From assembly GCF_026151205.1 (NCBI RefSeq), contig NC_087082.1, positions 20,298,494 to 20,362,493 on the forward strand: DNA of 64,000 bases, written 5' to 3'. The notes below the pieces were generated by a model that worked only from the letters and a program-made list of their open reading frames with translations, was not told where the DNA came from and searched no databases. Below, one piece after another: positions 1 through 13,205 of the stretch. The stretch is from Bolinopsis microptera. Taxonomy: Eukaryota; Ctenophora; Tentaculata; Lobata; Bolinopsidae. A program made the position numbers and the translations under genes. How positions within the stretch are numbered: position 1 is the stretch's first letter; each line of letters begins with the position of its first letter.

Positions 1-175
1 ATTTGTTGATTGATTAGGACAGCTATTAATTAATATTTAGTCTCGAAAATCTAAAGCAAAGCAAGGTCGTCTATCAAATTGCGCCTGTACAGTGTACTCA
101 AAATGGCTGTCGAGGTAGACTAATCTACGCAGCTGTATTTAAAAGTAACAAAACCAGACAAAGCTCAAAATCACA

Positions 176-497
176 CTTTACGTTACAAGATCACACGTTA
201 CAAGATCACACATTACGTTACAAGATCACACGCCACAAGATCACACTTTACGTTACAAGATCACACGCCACAATATCACACATTACGTTACAAGATCACA
301 CATTACGTTACAAGATCCCACATTACGTTACAAGATCCCACATTACGTTACAAGATCACACATTACCTTACAAGATCACACGCCACAAGATCACACATTA
401 CGTTACAAGATCCCACATTACGTTACAAGATCCCACGTTACGTTACAAGATCACACATTACCTTACAAGATCACACGCCACAAGATCACACATTACA
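176..497. repeat. Short-unit tandem array (ACGTTACAAGATCACAC-like)
   Basis: Imperfect tandem units built from ACGTTACAAGATCACAC, alternating with a shorter CGCCACAAGATCACAC form. There is no sustained reading frame. The flanking bases 1-175 and 498-900 show no gene that I can support. Confidence 0.85.
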
Positions 498-899
498 GAG
501 GGTGAGAGAGCTAGTACAAGAAACCCCTACCTCCGCGTGAATAGTATCAAACCGCGTACAATCATTAGTACACTCCGCAAGCAATCATTACCTCATTACC
601 CCGGCTAATTGATCCATTATCTGGTGATTATACAGACCTGGAGTGTACTAGTGAGGATTGCTTGCGGAGTGTAGCAGAGGTGTAGTTGAGAGCGTGTGTT
701 ATAATACACTTGCTCTCAATTACACTTGCTCTCTTGCTTGTACCAGAGGAGCGGAACTATCCTGGTTACTAGTAGTAGTACTGTATCACAAGGAATGGTT
801 GCTGGTACTGGGTCACAAGGAATGGCTACTAGTAGAAATATTATATTATCAATACTACTATACTAGTGTAACCCTGAGATTTTTATCAAATATGTGAAT

Positions 900-1361
900 T
901 TCGACAGCCGCGGACGATTTGAAAAGATGAAGCTTCTATTCTGATGATTTACCGGTTATCAAAGTTTTCTTTGGTAATCTGACTTTCAGTACCTCAATCG
1001 TGTCTTGTGCCATCCTCAGTGACCTTGTAAGATGGTCATTCAAGAATTAATATTCAATCAAAACAACGAAATTTGGGTCGCGGAAAGCTGAAATTCGAAT
1101 ATGTCCCACCGGTAGGACATATTCAACATTTTCATTGCATCAACGTTTCCTCCAGATATACTGCTTTCAGCACCTTGATGGCGACTTGTGTCACTCTCTC
1201 CGACCTCACTGATTGGTCAATGGTCAAAATTTCAGTCAAAACCGCGAAATTTCTGTCAAGGGGACGGCAGAACAGCTCCTCTTCAAAAATCTTCCAAAAT
1301 CTCTTTTTTTGATATTCTGATGATTTTACGTTTATCGAAGCTTTTTTTGGGAATAGAACTA
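900..1361. repeat. Dispersed repeat copies; paralogous empty site for the MULE
   Basis: Bases about 938-1065 are a diverged copy of the sequence split by the MULE (left half about 1313-1370, right half 3062-3125). Both carry a TATTCTGATGATTT start, a TGTCTTGT-CCATCCTCAGTGACC block and a TGGTCATTCAAGAA block. This shows a roughly 200-bp dispersed repeat at this locus. No gene is visible. Confidence 0.7.
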
Positions 1362-1370
1362 CTTCAATAG

Positions 1371-3052
1371 GGTAATCGTACTGTAGTGCGACACGTACTC
1401 TAGTGCGACACGTACTCTAGTGCGAAGTCCGACAAAAACACCCTCTGTCGCACTAGGGTACGTGTCGCACTACGATCCAGGTAGCGTACTCTACTGCGAC
1501 AAAATATCCTGACTTATTTCCAAGTTCAGGTCACATCCTATCCTTCTTATGGATCATTAAGTGATTCGTCGGGTCGGTTCACGTCACTTATTTCGAAGTG
1601 ATCTTGCGAACATGATTCGTCGGTTCACATCATGTATTTCGAAGTGATCCACTGATCATAATTCCTTCGGGTCAGTTCAAGCGACGTATGTGATCCACTG
1701 AGTAACTCGTAAGCAGCATAAGATCCTCATTCCTATCACACGCATCGTATGAAGGTATATCTCCGATCGGGATAACAAGTTCATATGCTTGGGCCATACA
1801 TAAGGTCACGATGATTCTACCAAAGCATCGAACAACATCAATATGTCTTCTTCAATCACCTTCATTCCTGGACGCACTACTGGTTCAAGAAACGTTATCC
1901 ACGACGGATACCGCTACTGGCTGGATAAGAAGCGCGACCACAAGACCTAGTGGCGATGCACTGAGAAGATCTGCTCCGGACGTCTCAGTCTGATGAACGA
2001 CACTACAGTTGGTGATTATCCACGGACTCTATCCTGACGGCTGGAGAATTCCCCTTGCATTCGGCTTACTCCCCGGAAAGACGCAGGCTCATTGTGAAGC
2101 CCTCTTGGATGAGCTCCTTGCATTTGGGGTCGACCCTCAATCTGTCATGAGTGACTACGAGAGAGCCCTGATAAACGCTGTGGAGACAACCTGGCCCACT
2201 ACTACCAAGAGAGGATGCAACATGACCTAGTCCCGGAATACAACGCAGAGAACTCAGCAGTCCGGAAATACTAGATGATCGGTGCTATTGCCTTCGTGGA
2301 CTTTGGAGACGTACTGGATACCTGGACGCAGCTGAAAGCAACCCTTCCCTCGGAGATGGATTCCTTTGCTGACTACAACGAACGTACCTGGGTCGGAACA
2401 CAAACCTCCTCTCCCCTCTACACCCACTGGATCTGGAATCAACAGGATGCTGTCATGGCCGGACTCCCCAGAAGTTCCATCATTGCTGAGGGTTGGCACA
2501 ACGGTTTTCTATCCTTGATGGGATGCACCAACCCTACTATCTGACGATTTATCGACGTCCTGAAGAAGGAGCAGGATCTAACCCAATGGAAGATCAACCA
2601 GAAGATGCTCAGACAACCACCTCCTCGCCGACTGAAGAAGTGGACCGATTACGACCGTCGCTTGAACGCTGTGATTGATAGCTACGATGATTATGACAGA
2701 ATGGATTATTTGAAGTGTGTTGAAACAATGATTTTGAATTGAATATTGTGATTGTAATCTTTGATTTTATATTTAACCCCATTACTTATACACGACTACA
2801 CTCAAGTCAAATTTGAACTTTACACATTGAATGTGTAAAGTGTTTTGTCGCACTTTAGTTCGTGTCGCACTGCAGTCCAGGTAGCGCACTGTAGTGCGAC
2901 AGTGTCGGCCTTGAAAATTCTCTTGTCGCACTAGGGTACGTGTCGCACTACGATCCAGGTAGCGTACTCTACTGCGACTGTGTCGATTTTGGAGGTTTCG
3001 CACTAGGGTACGTGTCGCACTAGAGTACGTGTCGCACTACAGTACGTGAACC
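1371..3052 (+). mobile_element. Mutator-like (MULE) DNA transposon, non-autonomous
   Basis: The element is bounded by the 9-bp direct repeat CTTCAATAG at 1362-1370 and 3053-3061, the usual target duplication size for MULEs. Both ends carry inverted repeats of about 50 bp built on CGTACTGTAGTGCGACACG. A second subterminal pair (GTACGTGTCGCACTACGATC) lies at 1459-1500 and 2930-2980. The interior holds a decayed FLYWCH/MULE transposase. A diverged uninterrupted copy of the target lies at about 938-1065. Identification is firm from structure plus coding remnants. The element cannot move on its own, because its transposase has stops, frameshifts and an internal deletion. Confidence 0.9.
1868..2742 (+). 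pseudogene. FLYWCH-MULE transposase remnant
   Basis: About 1868-1990 encodes a FLYWCH-type zinc finger: HDGYRYWLDKK, then WRC and CSGRL, with TAG at the aromatic position just before WRC. From about 2009 the MULE core reads IPLAFGLLPGK, then a catalytic-type SDYERALINAV block, AIAFVDFGDV, and further on AEGWHNGFLSLMG. The reading frame changes near 2220-2275 and again near 2540. The C-terminal part continues in another frame (RFIDVLKKEQ) to a stop near 2742. The region normally between the finger and the transposase core is missing. This is a defective transposase whose family is recognisable from conserved motifs. Confidence 0.85.
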
Positions 3053-3341
3053 CTTCAATAGTGTCTTGTACCATCCTCAGTGACCTTGTATGGTGGTCAT
3101 TCAAGAAAAATTCAGTCAAAACAGAGAATGTTTTGCTCATTTGTCGGATGCATATAGATGTTTCTGCTTTATTTAGAAATTTGACAACGATTTACATTAA
3201 GTCATTGTATCAACACCCAAACCCCAAATCTGATTCTAATAAAATGATAAATCTTCTGAAATAAATAATTTACTATAAAAGTCTGCTTGTAAGATCCTGT
3301 GTAATCCTGTGTAATCATACACGCAGATTGAAGTTGCACTT

Positions 3342-3347
3342 TTTATT
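3342..3347 (-). promoter_or_regulatory. Poly(A) signal of the VWD gene
   Basis: The minus strand reads AATAAA 63 bases after the VWD gene stop codon, at the right distance for 3' end formation. Confidence 0.55.
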
Positions 3348-3409
3348 CTAAAATGGAAACATTTTCTTTTTCAAACATCAGTTGTTTAAAATTTCCTTGA
3401 ATTGAATCT

Positions 3410-5546
3410 TTACGAGGTCAATTTTTTGCGCCGTAGAAGCTGTTCAATATTTTGTGGGCAGCCCTCATCCAGAGTAATGTCTTGCTTCTGGTAGAGTCTA
3501 GGGCATCCAATACTATCCTCCCAGTTGTAGATCTTTACACCCTCGATATCACATCTAGTGGAATTAACAGTTAGATATAATAGATGTACAGCTTTTAAAG
3601 TAGAGAGATCAGAGAACGTGGCTCAGTGGCGTAACGAAGGGCCCCGCTGACCCCGCTGTGAGGGAAGGGGGGTATCTTAGGGGGGCGCCAAATCGTCGTT
3701 TGAATGTGGGACAATTTTGCTCTAGAAACACACTTTTTTAGAGATTTTACCGGCGTATCCTCTAAAATCACCTAATTTGTTCAATTTTAGGGAGGGGCGC
3801 CAAAATGGGAGGGGGCGCCAACAGGGGGGCGCATTTTTGGCGGGAAGCGCCAGCAGGCAAAGTTACGCCACTGAGTCGTGGCTGAGTATAATATGTTTGA
3901 AGATTAATTCATAGTTAAATTATTACTCTAGAAGACACAGATCGTCTAAAGGACTCTGCACCTCTGAACGTAGGTTCCCACAGCAATACACTGAGGGGAG
4001 AGTTTGTCAGTTAACCATATCTGAGCACACACGTCCACCACACAGCCCTCAATAAACGGCTCCTTTTCTACTCCGCACTCTTCTAGTCCTGCTGCTCGGA
4101 ACGCTTTCTGGCATCTCTGTGGCAGTTTGTTTGGGTTCAATTAATCAACTCAGTTTGTTTTACAGAGCATCTGGATATTGGGTTGTCACGATGAACTGCG
4201 AGTACAGATCAATAAAAGATGATGAAATGTACTTTCTATCAGCTGGAATACGCGGATCTGGAGTCTAAACATGAACTGGTAACGAGGTAACCAGGTTACC
4301 AGGTAACCAGGTTACGAACTTTCTCTCTCACCTGTTTAGCTTGTTTCCTGCTGCTGAAAGAGCACTTTTTGTTGACATTTGGGATGTTCTTCTCACATTT
4401 GTTGGATCTGTCTACGGCCCAACTATCCCCAACCACCACTTCATCACCCGTCACTCCTCTTCTAGAGAATAAGAAACGTTTTGCTATTGAACGTTGAACT
4501 AGGGTTAACTCAATTCAATTTATCCGACTCATTCATATGCTACAACAAAGCTTATCTCGCTCAGTTCAAGTTCAAACCTGTTTTTAACTAGTTATAATTA
4601 TAATTATATTAAAGTATTAGTATTTAGAAATAATATTAATAATATTAGAAAACTATTACCTTCCCAGTAGATCGTTATCTGGTTCCAGGTCGTTATTACC
4701 GCACAGCCCACACGTAGTAGCCTCAGCAGGAGCCAAGATGTGAACTGAAACTAAACCGTCCCAAACCACCTCAACATCTAGTAGAAGGACAGTTGTCAGG
4801 TAATTTTAATACTGGATCACTTGACAAAGTTAAGTTATAATAACAGCTGATCAAAATCGTATTGTTACAACTAAAAAGTTTCTTTTCATAATATTAATAA
4901 GGATTAAATAACTGATTCACTCGTACTTGAAGCATCAAGTTTGACCCTCAGATTTCTTCCATCAAATGAGATGGTCATGGGCCCGTTCCTAACAGTCTGA
5001 TCGAGAGTGATGTTCATCTTCTCTCCTCCGAGGTTGATTACCCAGCCTCGCTGTAGCTCCACTGCTGATCCGCCCGAGAATAATGTTATCGAACTGGACA
5101 TTTAGGTTACCATAGTTACCATAGTAATAATTAGTGGCAAATTAATGAATAAGGGTACTGATAAGAATCCTGCTATCTCTGCAATACAACTCTTATATTG
5201 TGCGAATTTTATATCTTGCGTTTAAAAATCATATAAAGTTATTTTGACGAAGGTGAATATAATTTGAGACTGTCTCACAAGCTATAGATTGCTGAAGTCA
5301 GATAAAATAATGAATAACTCCAGAATAAATAATGAGTTACGACAGATGAAATAATTACTTACCTCAGGCAGGAACCACGAGCACTAGTTGCAGAACATTT
5401 ATCCATTTTACCGTAGACCAACCACCCAGCAAACTGACAGTCCATAGCGAGAACATAAGTGCACTCTCCCATGAAGTCGTACGTAAACCCATCAAATGTG
5501 ATGAGGTGGGGGTCTCCAAATACTGTACACACCTTGTAAATATAAT
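3410..5546 (-). CDS. VWD-C8 domain secreted protein, 3' six exons
   Basis: Minus-strand exons are 5363-5546, 5093-4927, 4777-4660, 4461-4332, 4116-3962 and 3554-3410 (stop TAA). All have GT-AG borders, and phases match at every junction. Exon 1 has the VWD signature [21 protein letters not shown]. Exon 2 completes the beta-rich VWD core ([23 protein letters not shown]). Exon 3 has the hallmark CGLCGNND. Exons 4-5 form a C8-like cysteine module (RCQKAF, EECG, CVVDVC). Exon 6 is a short cysteine-bearing tail. Proteins of this class (mucins, zonadhesin, SCO-spondin and relatives) are secreted and often multimeric. The upstream part with the signal peptide is not found before the divergent tubulin gene, so either upstream exons lie beyond it or this is a fragment. 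Domain call is firm; gene identity is unknown. Confidence 0.88.
3624..3873. mobile_element. hAT-type MITE, copy 1
   Basis: A 250-bp non-coding element begins CAGTGGCGTAACG and ends in a near reverse complement, AGTTACGCCACTG. Its interior is about 80% similar by eye to the element at 42364-42638. It sits in the intron between exons 5 and 6 of the VWD gene. The flanks (ACGTGGCT left, CGTGGCT slightly offset right) suggest an imperfect 8-bp target duplication. Confidence 0.75.
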
Positions 5547-5826
5547 CTGTAATCAATTCAGTTCCAATTAGTGTAATTACAGACTTGAAGAGACATTGAA
5601 TTTAGTTATTTTATTTTCCTATTGCACAAGATTGATAATTAGATACAAGATCTGTACAGTGTACTGGAGCGAGTTTCTTGAAACATATAAATAATACGAT
5701 AGTTTGTGGTAACTTTTTAAAAACATGTGTTAACCATCTTCAGTTGTTTAAGCTTTATCGTGCGATGTTTTGTCTAATATGCGAGCTAGGTAGCAAAGAT
5801 AAGCGTGCTGCATGTGATAATAATCA

Positions 5827-5890
5827 CGTGATCACATGGCACTCCATATATGGGCATCACGTGTCCATATATGGACATCACGTGGTCTAC
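5827..5890. promoter_or_regulatory. Paired CArG boxes with CACGTG/CACGTGT motifs
   Basis: Two perfect CArG boxes, CCATATATGG, lie at 5844-5853 and 5865-5874, exactly 21 bp apart (about two helical turns). Between and around them are CACGTG-type E-boxes (TCACGTGA at about 5824, ATCACGTGT, ATCACGTGG). CArG boxes bind SRF/MADS factors, and CACGTG binds bHLH-Zip factors. They lie about 170-200 bp upstream of the tubulin TATA box, so a role in the tubulin promoter is likely but inferred. Confidence 0.55.
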
Positions 5891-6036
5891 CTATTCTTGT
5901 GATAATAGTAACGTGATTTGGCTGTTCATGTTAAGTTTAACGGAGAGACAAGTAAGAGCTAAGCAGCAGCATGCACTGCAGCATATCTGCAACTAACAAT
6001 CACTGCACTCCTTGGTAACGGTGATTCAACTAATAT

Positions 6037-6044
6037 ATATATAA
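6037..6044 (+). promoter_or_regulatory. TATA box of the beta-tubulin gene
   Basis: TATATAAG lies about 80 bp before the tubulin ATG. The transcription start would be expected near 6065-6075. Confidence 0.6.
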
Positions 6045-6112
6045 GACACCGAATCAGTGGACAGGCATTACTATTTTTCAACTTTTCATCAACTTAAGAT
6101 TGTTCCAGTTAA

Positions 6113-7863
<1,751 letters not shown>

Positions 7864-9740
7864 GTTCTCACCTCGCATACAGTAACTAGTGACGTCATCG
7901 CACTATCTAGTGACATCATCACGCTATATTCCTTCAACATTCAGTAATGAATTGTAACGGACGATAACGTAGGGAGATGTTTAATTTAATGTAACGTGAT
8001 TTTTTAGTGGACGCTTAAAAGAAGACATAGGACAATTTTCTGTGTCTTTTTCTGGGAATGTTTCATTATAATTTCATATTCATTCGCAACTGTTTGTAAA
8101 ATTCTTGCAATTTCATCAACAACAAAAAAATGTGTTTTAATTCTAACATTTTCCAAATCACAGTGCTGGCAAGCACGACCGTTGCATTTATTGTGGGTAT
8201 ACTATGTTCCCCATTTACTATTATACCCCTTTACTATTATACCCCCTTAACTATATACCCCCTTTGGTACACGTTACAAGCCTCTTTTGTGCACGCGAAG
8301 CGTGCACTCCGGCCGGGGGCGGCGGCCGAAGGCCGCCGCCTCCGGCAGGAGTTTTCCAGGCATTAAGACTCATCGGAAGTCGTTAAGCAGAATTATTTTT
8401 AGTTCAAAACATTCTAATTTGATGTCAACGATGACAGGAATAAAAAATAGTTATGTTGAGATTTTTAAGAAATTTGCATAAAATACTCGCCAGCACTGTT
8501 ATACGAAATTCGGTAAAAAACCCAAAATCGCCATATTCAGGTGCCTTAAAAACCATGTTAAAATTGAGTTAGAGATCTGAAATTTTTCAGGGCGTCTAGA
8601 CGTTGATCAAATCGACTGCAAAAAAAGTTTCAGGTTTCAGGAGTATCGGGAAATGGGTTTTCTAGAACCCCTGTTTTACGACAGATTGTCGTGATATATA
8701 TATTATATATACATATTCAGGGATAGACGCTTTGCCAGTCAATTGTAGCCTGTATTTAATTGTCCATAGATTCAAAAGTATAAAAGATAAAGCCATTTCC
8801 GACCACAGGTCTTGCAAATAATTGTTTACACTTTAGTTTACATTGTATAAAAAAATTATTTGACGTCATAAACACCCCTTGATGACGTCATCAAGTTAAC
8901 CGTTTTTAAAACTTGATTTTTGACAAAGTAATAACTTTTAAAATTAATTTTAAACCATTAAGGAGTAATTTTATTCAAAATCTGAGGAGATTTTCATCTT
9001 AGATAATTGTTCAAGCATTCTGAAAATCTACCGGAAAGTTTTTCTAGCTTGCTCCTTCATAAAGATATTCGTCATTGAAGTTTGTGCTTTTTTGAAGAAT
9101 TATTTTATAAAAACGTCAATTTTGTGATTTAGTATTCTCTGGTGTTGGGCCATGCCTTGAGTTGAGGAGCTCAGTTCTGCTTCCTATAGGTATAAATTGT
9201 GCATTAGGCTAGTTTTGAAGTTGAAAATCGAAAAGTTGCACACGTGGGGACACGCCCAAATTGATAGAAAATTGCTAAAATCACTGAAAATTGCTGTTTT
9301 CGTCATTTTCTGTCAACTTTAGAGTGCCGTTGTGATTACAGTTCTTCTTGAAATACTTTGAAACTTTGCATGCTTATCAAGCTATATATAAAACAATTAC
9401 ATGAAAAAATTTACGGCGATTCAATATTGGATGCGCACGCAACGTCCGCTCAAAGTTTGCACGTGCGAAAGGTGAGAATTTTGCTCATTCGTGATTTCCA
9501 ACAAATTCTGCTTTGCCACGACAGTTTAATGTCATTATATATGAATTTAATGCCAACTTGAATGAGTATTAGGTGGCATATTCAGTCAGTGATCGACCGA
9601 TATGCTTACCTAAACAAAAGGAAATGTTTTTAAAGGAAAATTTCGAAATCGTTGAAACTTCCTCCTTATTAATTAATGAAGATATCAGTTTATATTTCGA
9701 CTTTATAAAGTACCCTGACATTATAATCAAAAAGAGATGA
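7864..9740. other. Intergenic, no gene seen
   Basis: AT-rich sequence with no convincing exon. About 8287-8352 is an abrupt GC-rich island (GGCGGCCGAAGGCCGCCGCC) with strong hairpin potential, preceded by GCACGCGAAGCGTGC, also self-complementary. Confidence 0.6.
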
Positions 9741-10248
9741 TATTTTACCAAAACCCATATTCATGGGTAGAGTGGACCGCTGCCAGTGTCTCTCTTTCCC
9801 AAACAAAAGGAAATGATATTAATTTGATTGACCGTTCTCAAATGCAAAATGATACCGAGAATGAAATCGGTCGCTCGCTTTTCCCATTCATTTACAATTG
9901 TAATAGATTAAGAAGATCTACCCAAAGGCAGCTGTACTCGGCAATAAAGATTCAATAAACTTCAGCTAATTCAATAAGCAATAACTACTACCCTTACCCC
10001 GAAATACTAGGTATCGATCCGAACGCAACCCAAAGAGATTTTTACAGCATCTGACTGATGTAATCAATCGAAATTTATTACAATTCGTAAGCCGTGAATG
10101 AATGGAAAAAGCGAGCGACCGATTTCATTCTCGGTATCATTTTGCATTTGAGAACGGTCAATCAAATTAATATCATTTCCTTTTGTTTGGGAAAGAGAGA
10201 CACTGGCAGCGGTCCACTCTACCCATGAATATGGGTTTTGGTAAAATA
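9741..10248. mobile_element. Small foldback/MITE-like inverted repeat
   Basis: Arms 9741-9893 and 10096-10248 are near-perfect reverse complements of about 153 bp. They start TATTTTACCAAAACCCATAT and end in the reciprocal GGGTTTTGGTAAAATA. The unique centre is about 200 bp. No coding content or clear target duplication was found. Probably a non-autonomous DNA element. Confidence 0.75.
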
Positions 10249-10336
10249 CTGTACACAGATAATGTAGTATGGAAACAAAATACTCGATTTAGAGTTGGAC
10301 CCTAATAGAAAAACTCTATTTCATAGCTTTGGCTTG

Positions 10337-10405
10337 ACATGTAACCATAGTAACCATAGTAACCATAGTAACCATAGTAACCATAGTAACCATAGTAACC
10401 ATAGT
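10337..10405. repeat. CCATAGTAA tandem repeat
   Basis: Seven or more 9-bp units of CCATAGTAA in direct tandem. Related GTTACCATAG units occur near 15370 and 16745. Confidence 0.85.
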
Positions 10406-10638
10406 ATCTCTACGAATTACAGAGCTTACTGTAACCATGGTAACTGTATTGAGGGGACGCTAATCTTAAGATCCCCCGCTGAATTAGGGTCTAGACTCAT
10501 ACCATCAGCCTCTTAAGTTTTACATATGCTAAGTTGGGCCGGGGTGCAGCCTCTTATCTTGCAGTTTTATATACGCTAACGTGTTGTGGCACATGTGTTA
10601 AGCTCATGAACCTGCCGGTTCGTGAACCAGACTGATGT

Positions 10639-10678
10639 TAAGAGTTTGAACAGCGTTTAAACGCTGTTCAAACTCTTA
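10639..10678. repeat. 40-bp perfect palindrome
   Basis: A perfect inverted repeat with no spacer, centred on GTTTAAAC; each arm reads TAAGAGTTTGAACAGCGTTT from outside in. Pairing stops exactly at the outer bases. It can form a cruciform or hairpin. Confidence 0.95.
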
Positions 10679-11351
10679 GACGGTCTGTATTTATGGTGAT
10701 GCAGCAAATGTTCCTATAAATATTTGGGTAACTTGACTCAGTTATTAGTCCTTACATCGAGGTCACATGAACTCAGAGGCATCATGACTCTACGAATGAA
10801 CTTATGAATAGTAATTAGTAAGGTGTAGGTAACAGGGCCGGTGATATATGGTCTCTCCAGAATCGTGATATCTGATACACACGAGACTGTCATCAGTCAG
10901 TTACCATGGGTACAGTCGCCCAGTGATCAACAGGGGCGGCTCTTTGGAATCCTGATCTCAGATCAGAACTCAGATCAGAACTCTTTTTATAAACCTCGCT
11001 CAAATCGAGAGTTTAAGCTCCATAGTCCATTGTTTATCACTTCCTTAGTGAGCTGGTGGGCAGGGTATCCTCCTATGTTTGGGTAATTCTTTCTCCATCT
11101 AACCCAAATCATTAGATTGATCCCGTCCACGGTAAGGTTCATGAATATTATGGATCATCTGATTATAGATATAAGTGTAGCACATGGTACCTGGAACCTG
11201 TGACTAATTATTGCATTTATTTGTCTGTTTTGATGTTTATTGATAAGAAATTGTCGGCCCTATTTTCACTACCAGTACCTGGAACCCCCAGATCATGTTC
11301 CAACAATGATCTTTAGCTTAGACGTCACCTGATTTGTGGTTATAGGCAGCC
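10679..11351. other. Intergenic, no gene seen
   Basis: No exon or repeat beyond short motifs could be supported here. Confidence 0.5.
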
Positions 11352-11882
11352 GTGTTAAGATAACTGGTCACTTAGTTGAACTCTTTACTCGTTATACGTC
11401 TTGTATTATTGTGTTAAGATAACTGGTCACTAAGTTGAACTCTTTACTCGTTATACGTCTGGTATTATTGTGTTAAGATAACTGGTCACTTAGTTGAACT
11501 CTTTACTCGTTATACGTCTTGTATTATTGTGTTAAGATAACTGGTCACTAAGTTGAACTCTTTACTCGTTATACGTCTGGTATTATTGTGTTAAGATAAC
11601 TGGTCACTAAGTTGAACTCTTTACTCGTTATACGTCTGGTATTATTGTGTTAAGATAACTGGTCACTTAGTTGAACTCTTTACTCGTTATACGTCTTGTA
11701 TTATTGTGTTAAGATAACTGGTCACTAAGTTGAACTCTTTACTCGTTATACGTCTGGTATTATTGTGTTAAGATAACTGGTCACTAAGTTGAACTCTTTA
11801 CTCGTTATACGTCTGGTATTATTGTGTTAAGATAACTGGTCACTAAGTTGAACTCTTTACTCGTTATACATCTGGTATTATT
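11352..11882. repeat. 59-bp minisatellite, nine copies in two variants
   Basis: Nine 59-bp units begin GTGTTAAGATAACTGGTCAC. Two linked variants alternate: CTTAGTT with CGTCTTG, and CTAAGTT with CGTCTGG. The order is A B A B B A B B B, showing duplication of multi-unit blocks. Confidence 0.9.
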
Positions 11883-12059
11883 GTGACAAGTTATCTGTCA
11901 TAGCTTGATTCGTGCGTATTCAAGTTTTGATCCATCTAAAATCATCAAAATATAATACAGCTGCTGTTTGTTTGTTGATACTTTGATAGTGTTGGATAAA
12001 TATTCTAAAATCATTCCATATGTTATCTAAATAACTAAGTTATGTAGCTGCTATCTGAG

Positions 12060-12460
12060 TTTGATAGGTTGCATCACACTCTATAATAACATAACGCTAT
12101 AATAACACTATGTAGTATGTAATGGCACTATGCAGTATGTAATGGCACTATGCAGTATGTAATGGCACTATGTAGTATGTAATGGCACTATGTAGTATGT
12201 AACGGCACTATGTAGTATGTAATGGCACTATGTAGTATGTAACGGCACTATGTAGTATGTAATGGCACTATGTAGTATGTAATGGCACTATGTGATGCAC
12301 TATAATACTCCAGTAGGACTATAAGATTAGTCTACTCCACAGTTCTTAAGGGCTATTCTGACCTCACAATTAACATGGGTGTGTTGAGAGTGCCGTATCC
12401 GGTGCGGCTAGCTCTGCGTTTACATTTGTTTGTGTGTTTACAGTTGTTTGGGCTTTCAGT

Positions 12461-12495
<35 letters not shown>

Positions 12496-12990
12496 TGACT
12501 GGTGGTGCAAATATCCCGGGTCTAAATTATGTAGCTGCTAGCTGAGTGACTATCTTTGATCACACTCTATAATAACATAACGCTATAATAACACTATGTA
12601 GTATGTAATGGCACTATGTAGTATGTAATGGCACTATGCAGTATGTAATGGCACTATGTAGTATGTAATGGCACTATGTAGTATGTAATGGCACTATGTA
12701 GTATGTAATGGCACTATGTAGTATGTAATGGCACTATGTAGTATGTAATGGCACTATGTAGTATGTAATGGCACTATGTAGTATGTAATGGCACTATGTG
12801 ATGCACTATAATACTCCAGTAGCACTATAAGATTAGTCTACTCCACAGCTCTTAAGGGCTATTCTGACCTCACAATTAACATGGGTGTGTTTGCAGTATC
12901 CGGTGCGGCTAGCACTGTGATTTCAGTAGTTTGTGCGTTTACATTTGTTTGTGTGTCTGTGGTGACTGGTGGTGCAAATATCCCGGGTGT
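12060..12990. repeat. Duplicated module with 20-bp arrays
   Basis: Two successive modules of about 480 bp each contain CACTCTATAATAACATAACG, then an array of the 20-bp unit GTAATGGCACTATGTAGTAT (about 12100-12290 and 12590-12795), then a shared tail with CTCCACAG and ATCCGGTGCGGCTAGC. A (GT)n tract of about 28 bp lies at 12467-12494 in the first module only. Confidence 0.85.
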
Positions 12991-13205
12991 ATACCATACT
13001 GTATTACTGATGTGATGTTTGGAGAGGGATATCTGGCGTAGATCGAACTTAGTTTATGTTGTTGCAGTATTGTTGTAATATTTTTGATACTTTTTTGAGT
13101 TAAATAGAGGACGATAAATTAATGTTTTCGTAATTGATGAATTTTTGTTTAGCAATGATTAATTACCATGGATTTATTTAGGCAAGGTTCAACCTAAGAT
13201 CAGAG

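Noticed and set aside
175..500. CRISPR-like array
   Set aside because: Units are contiguous with no unique spacers, and the locus is eukaryotic.
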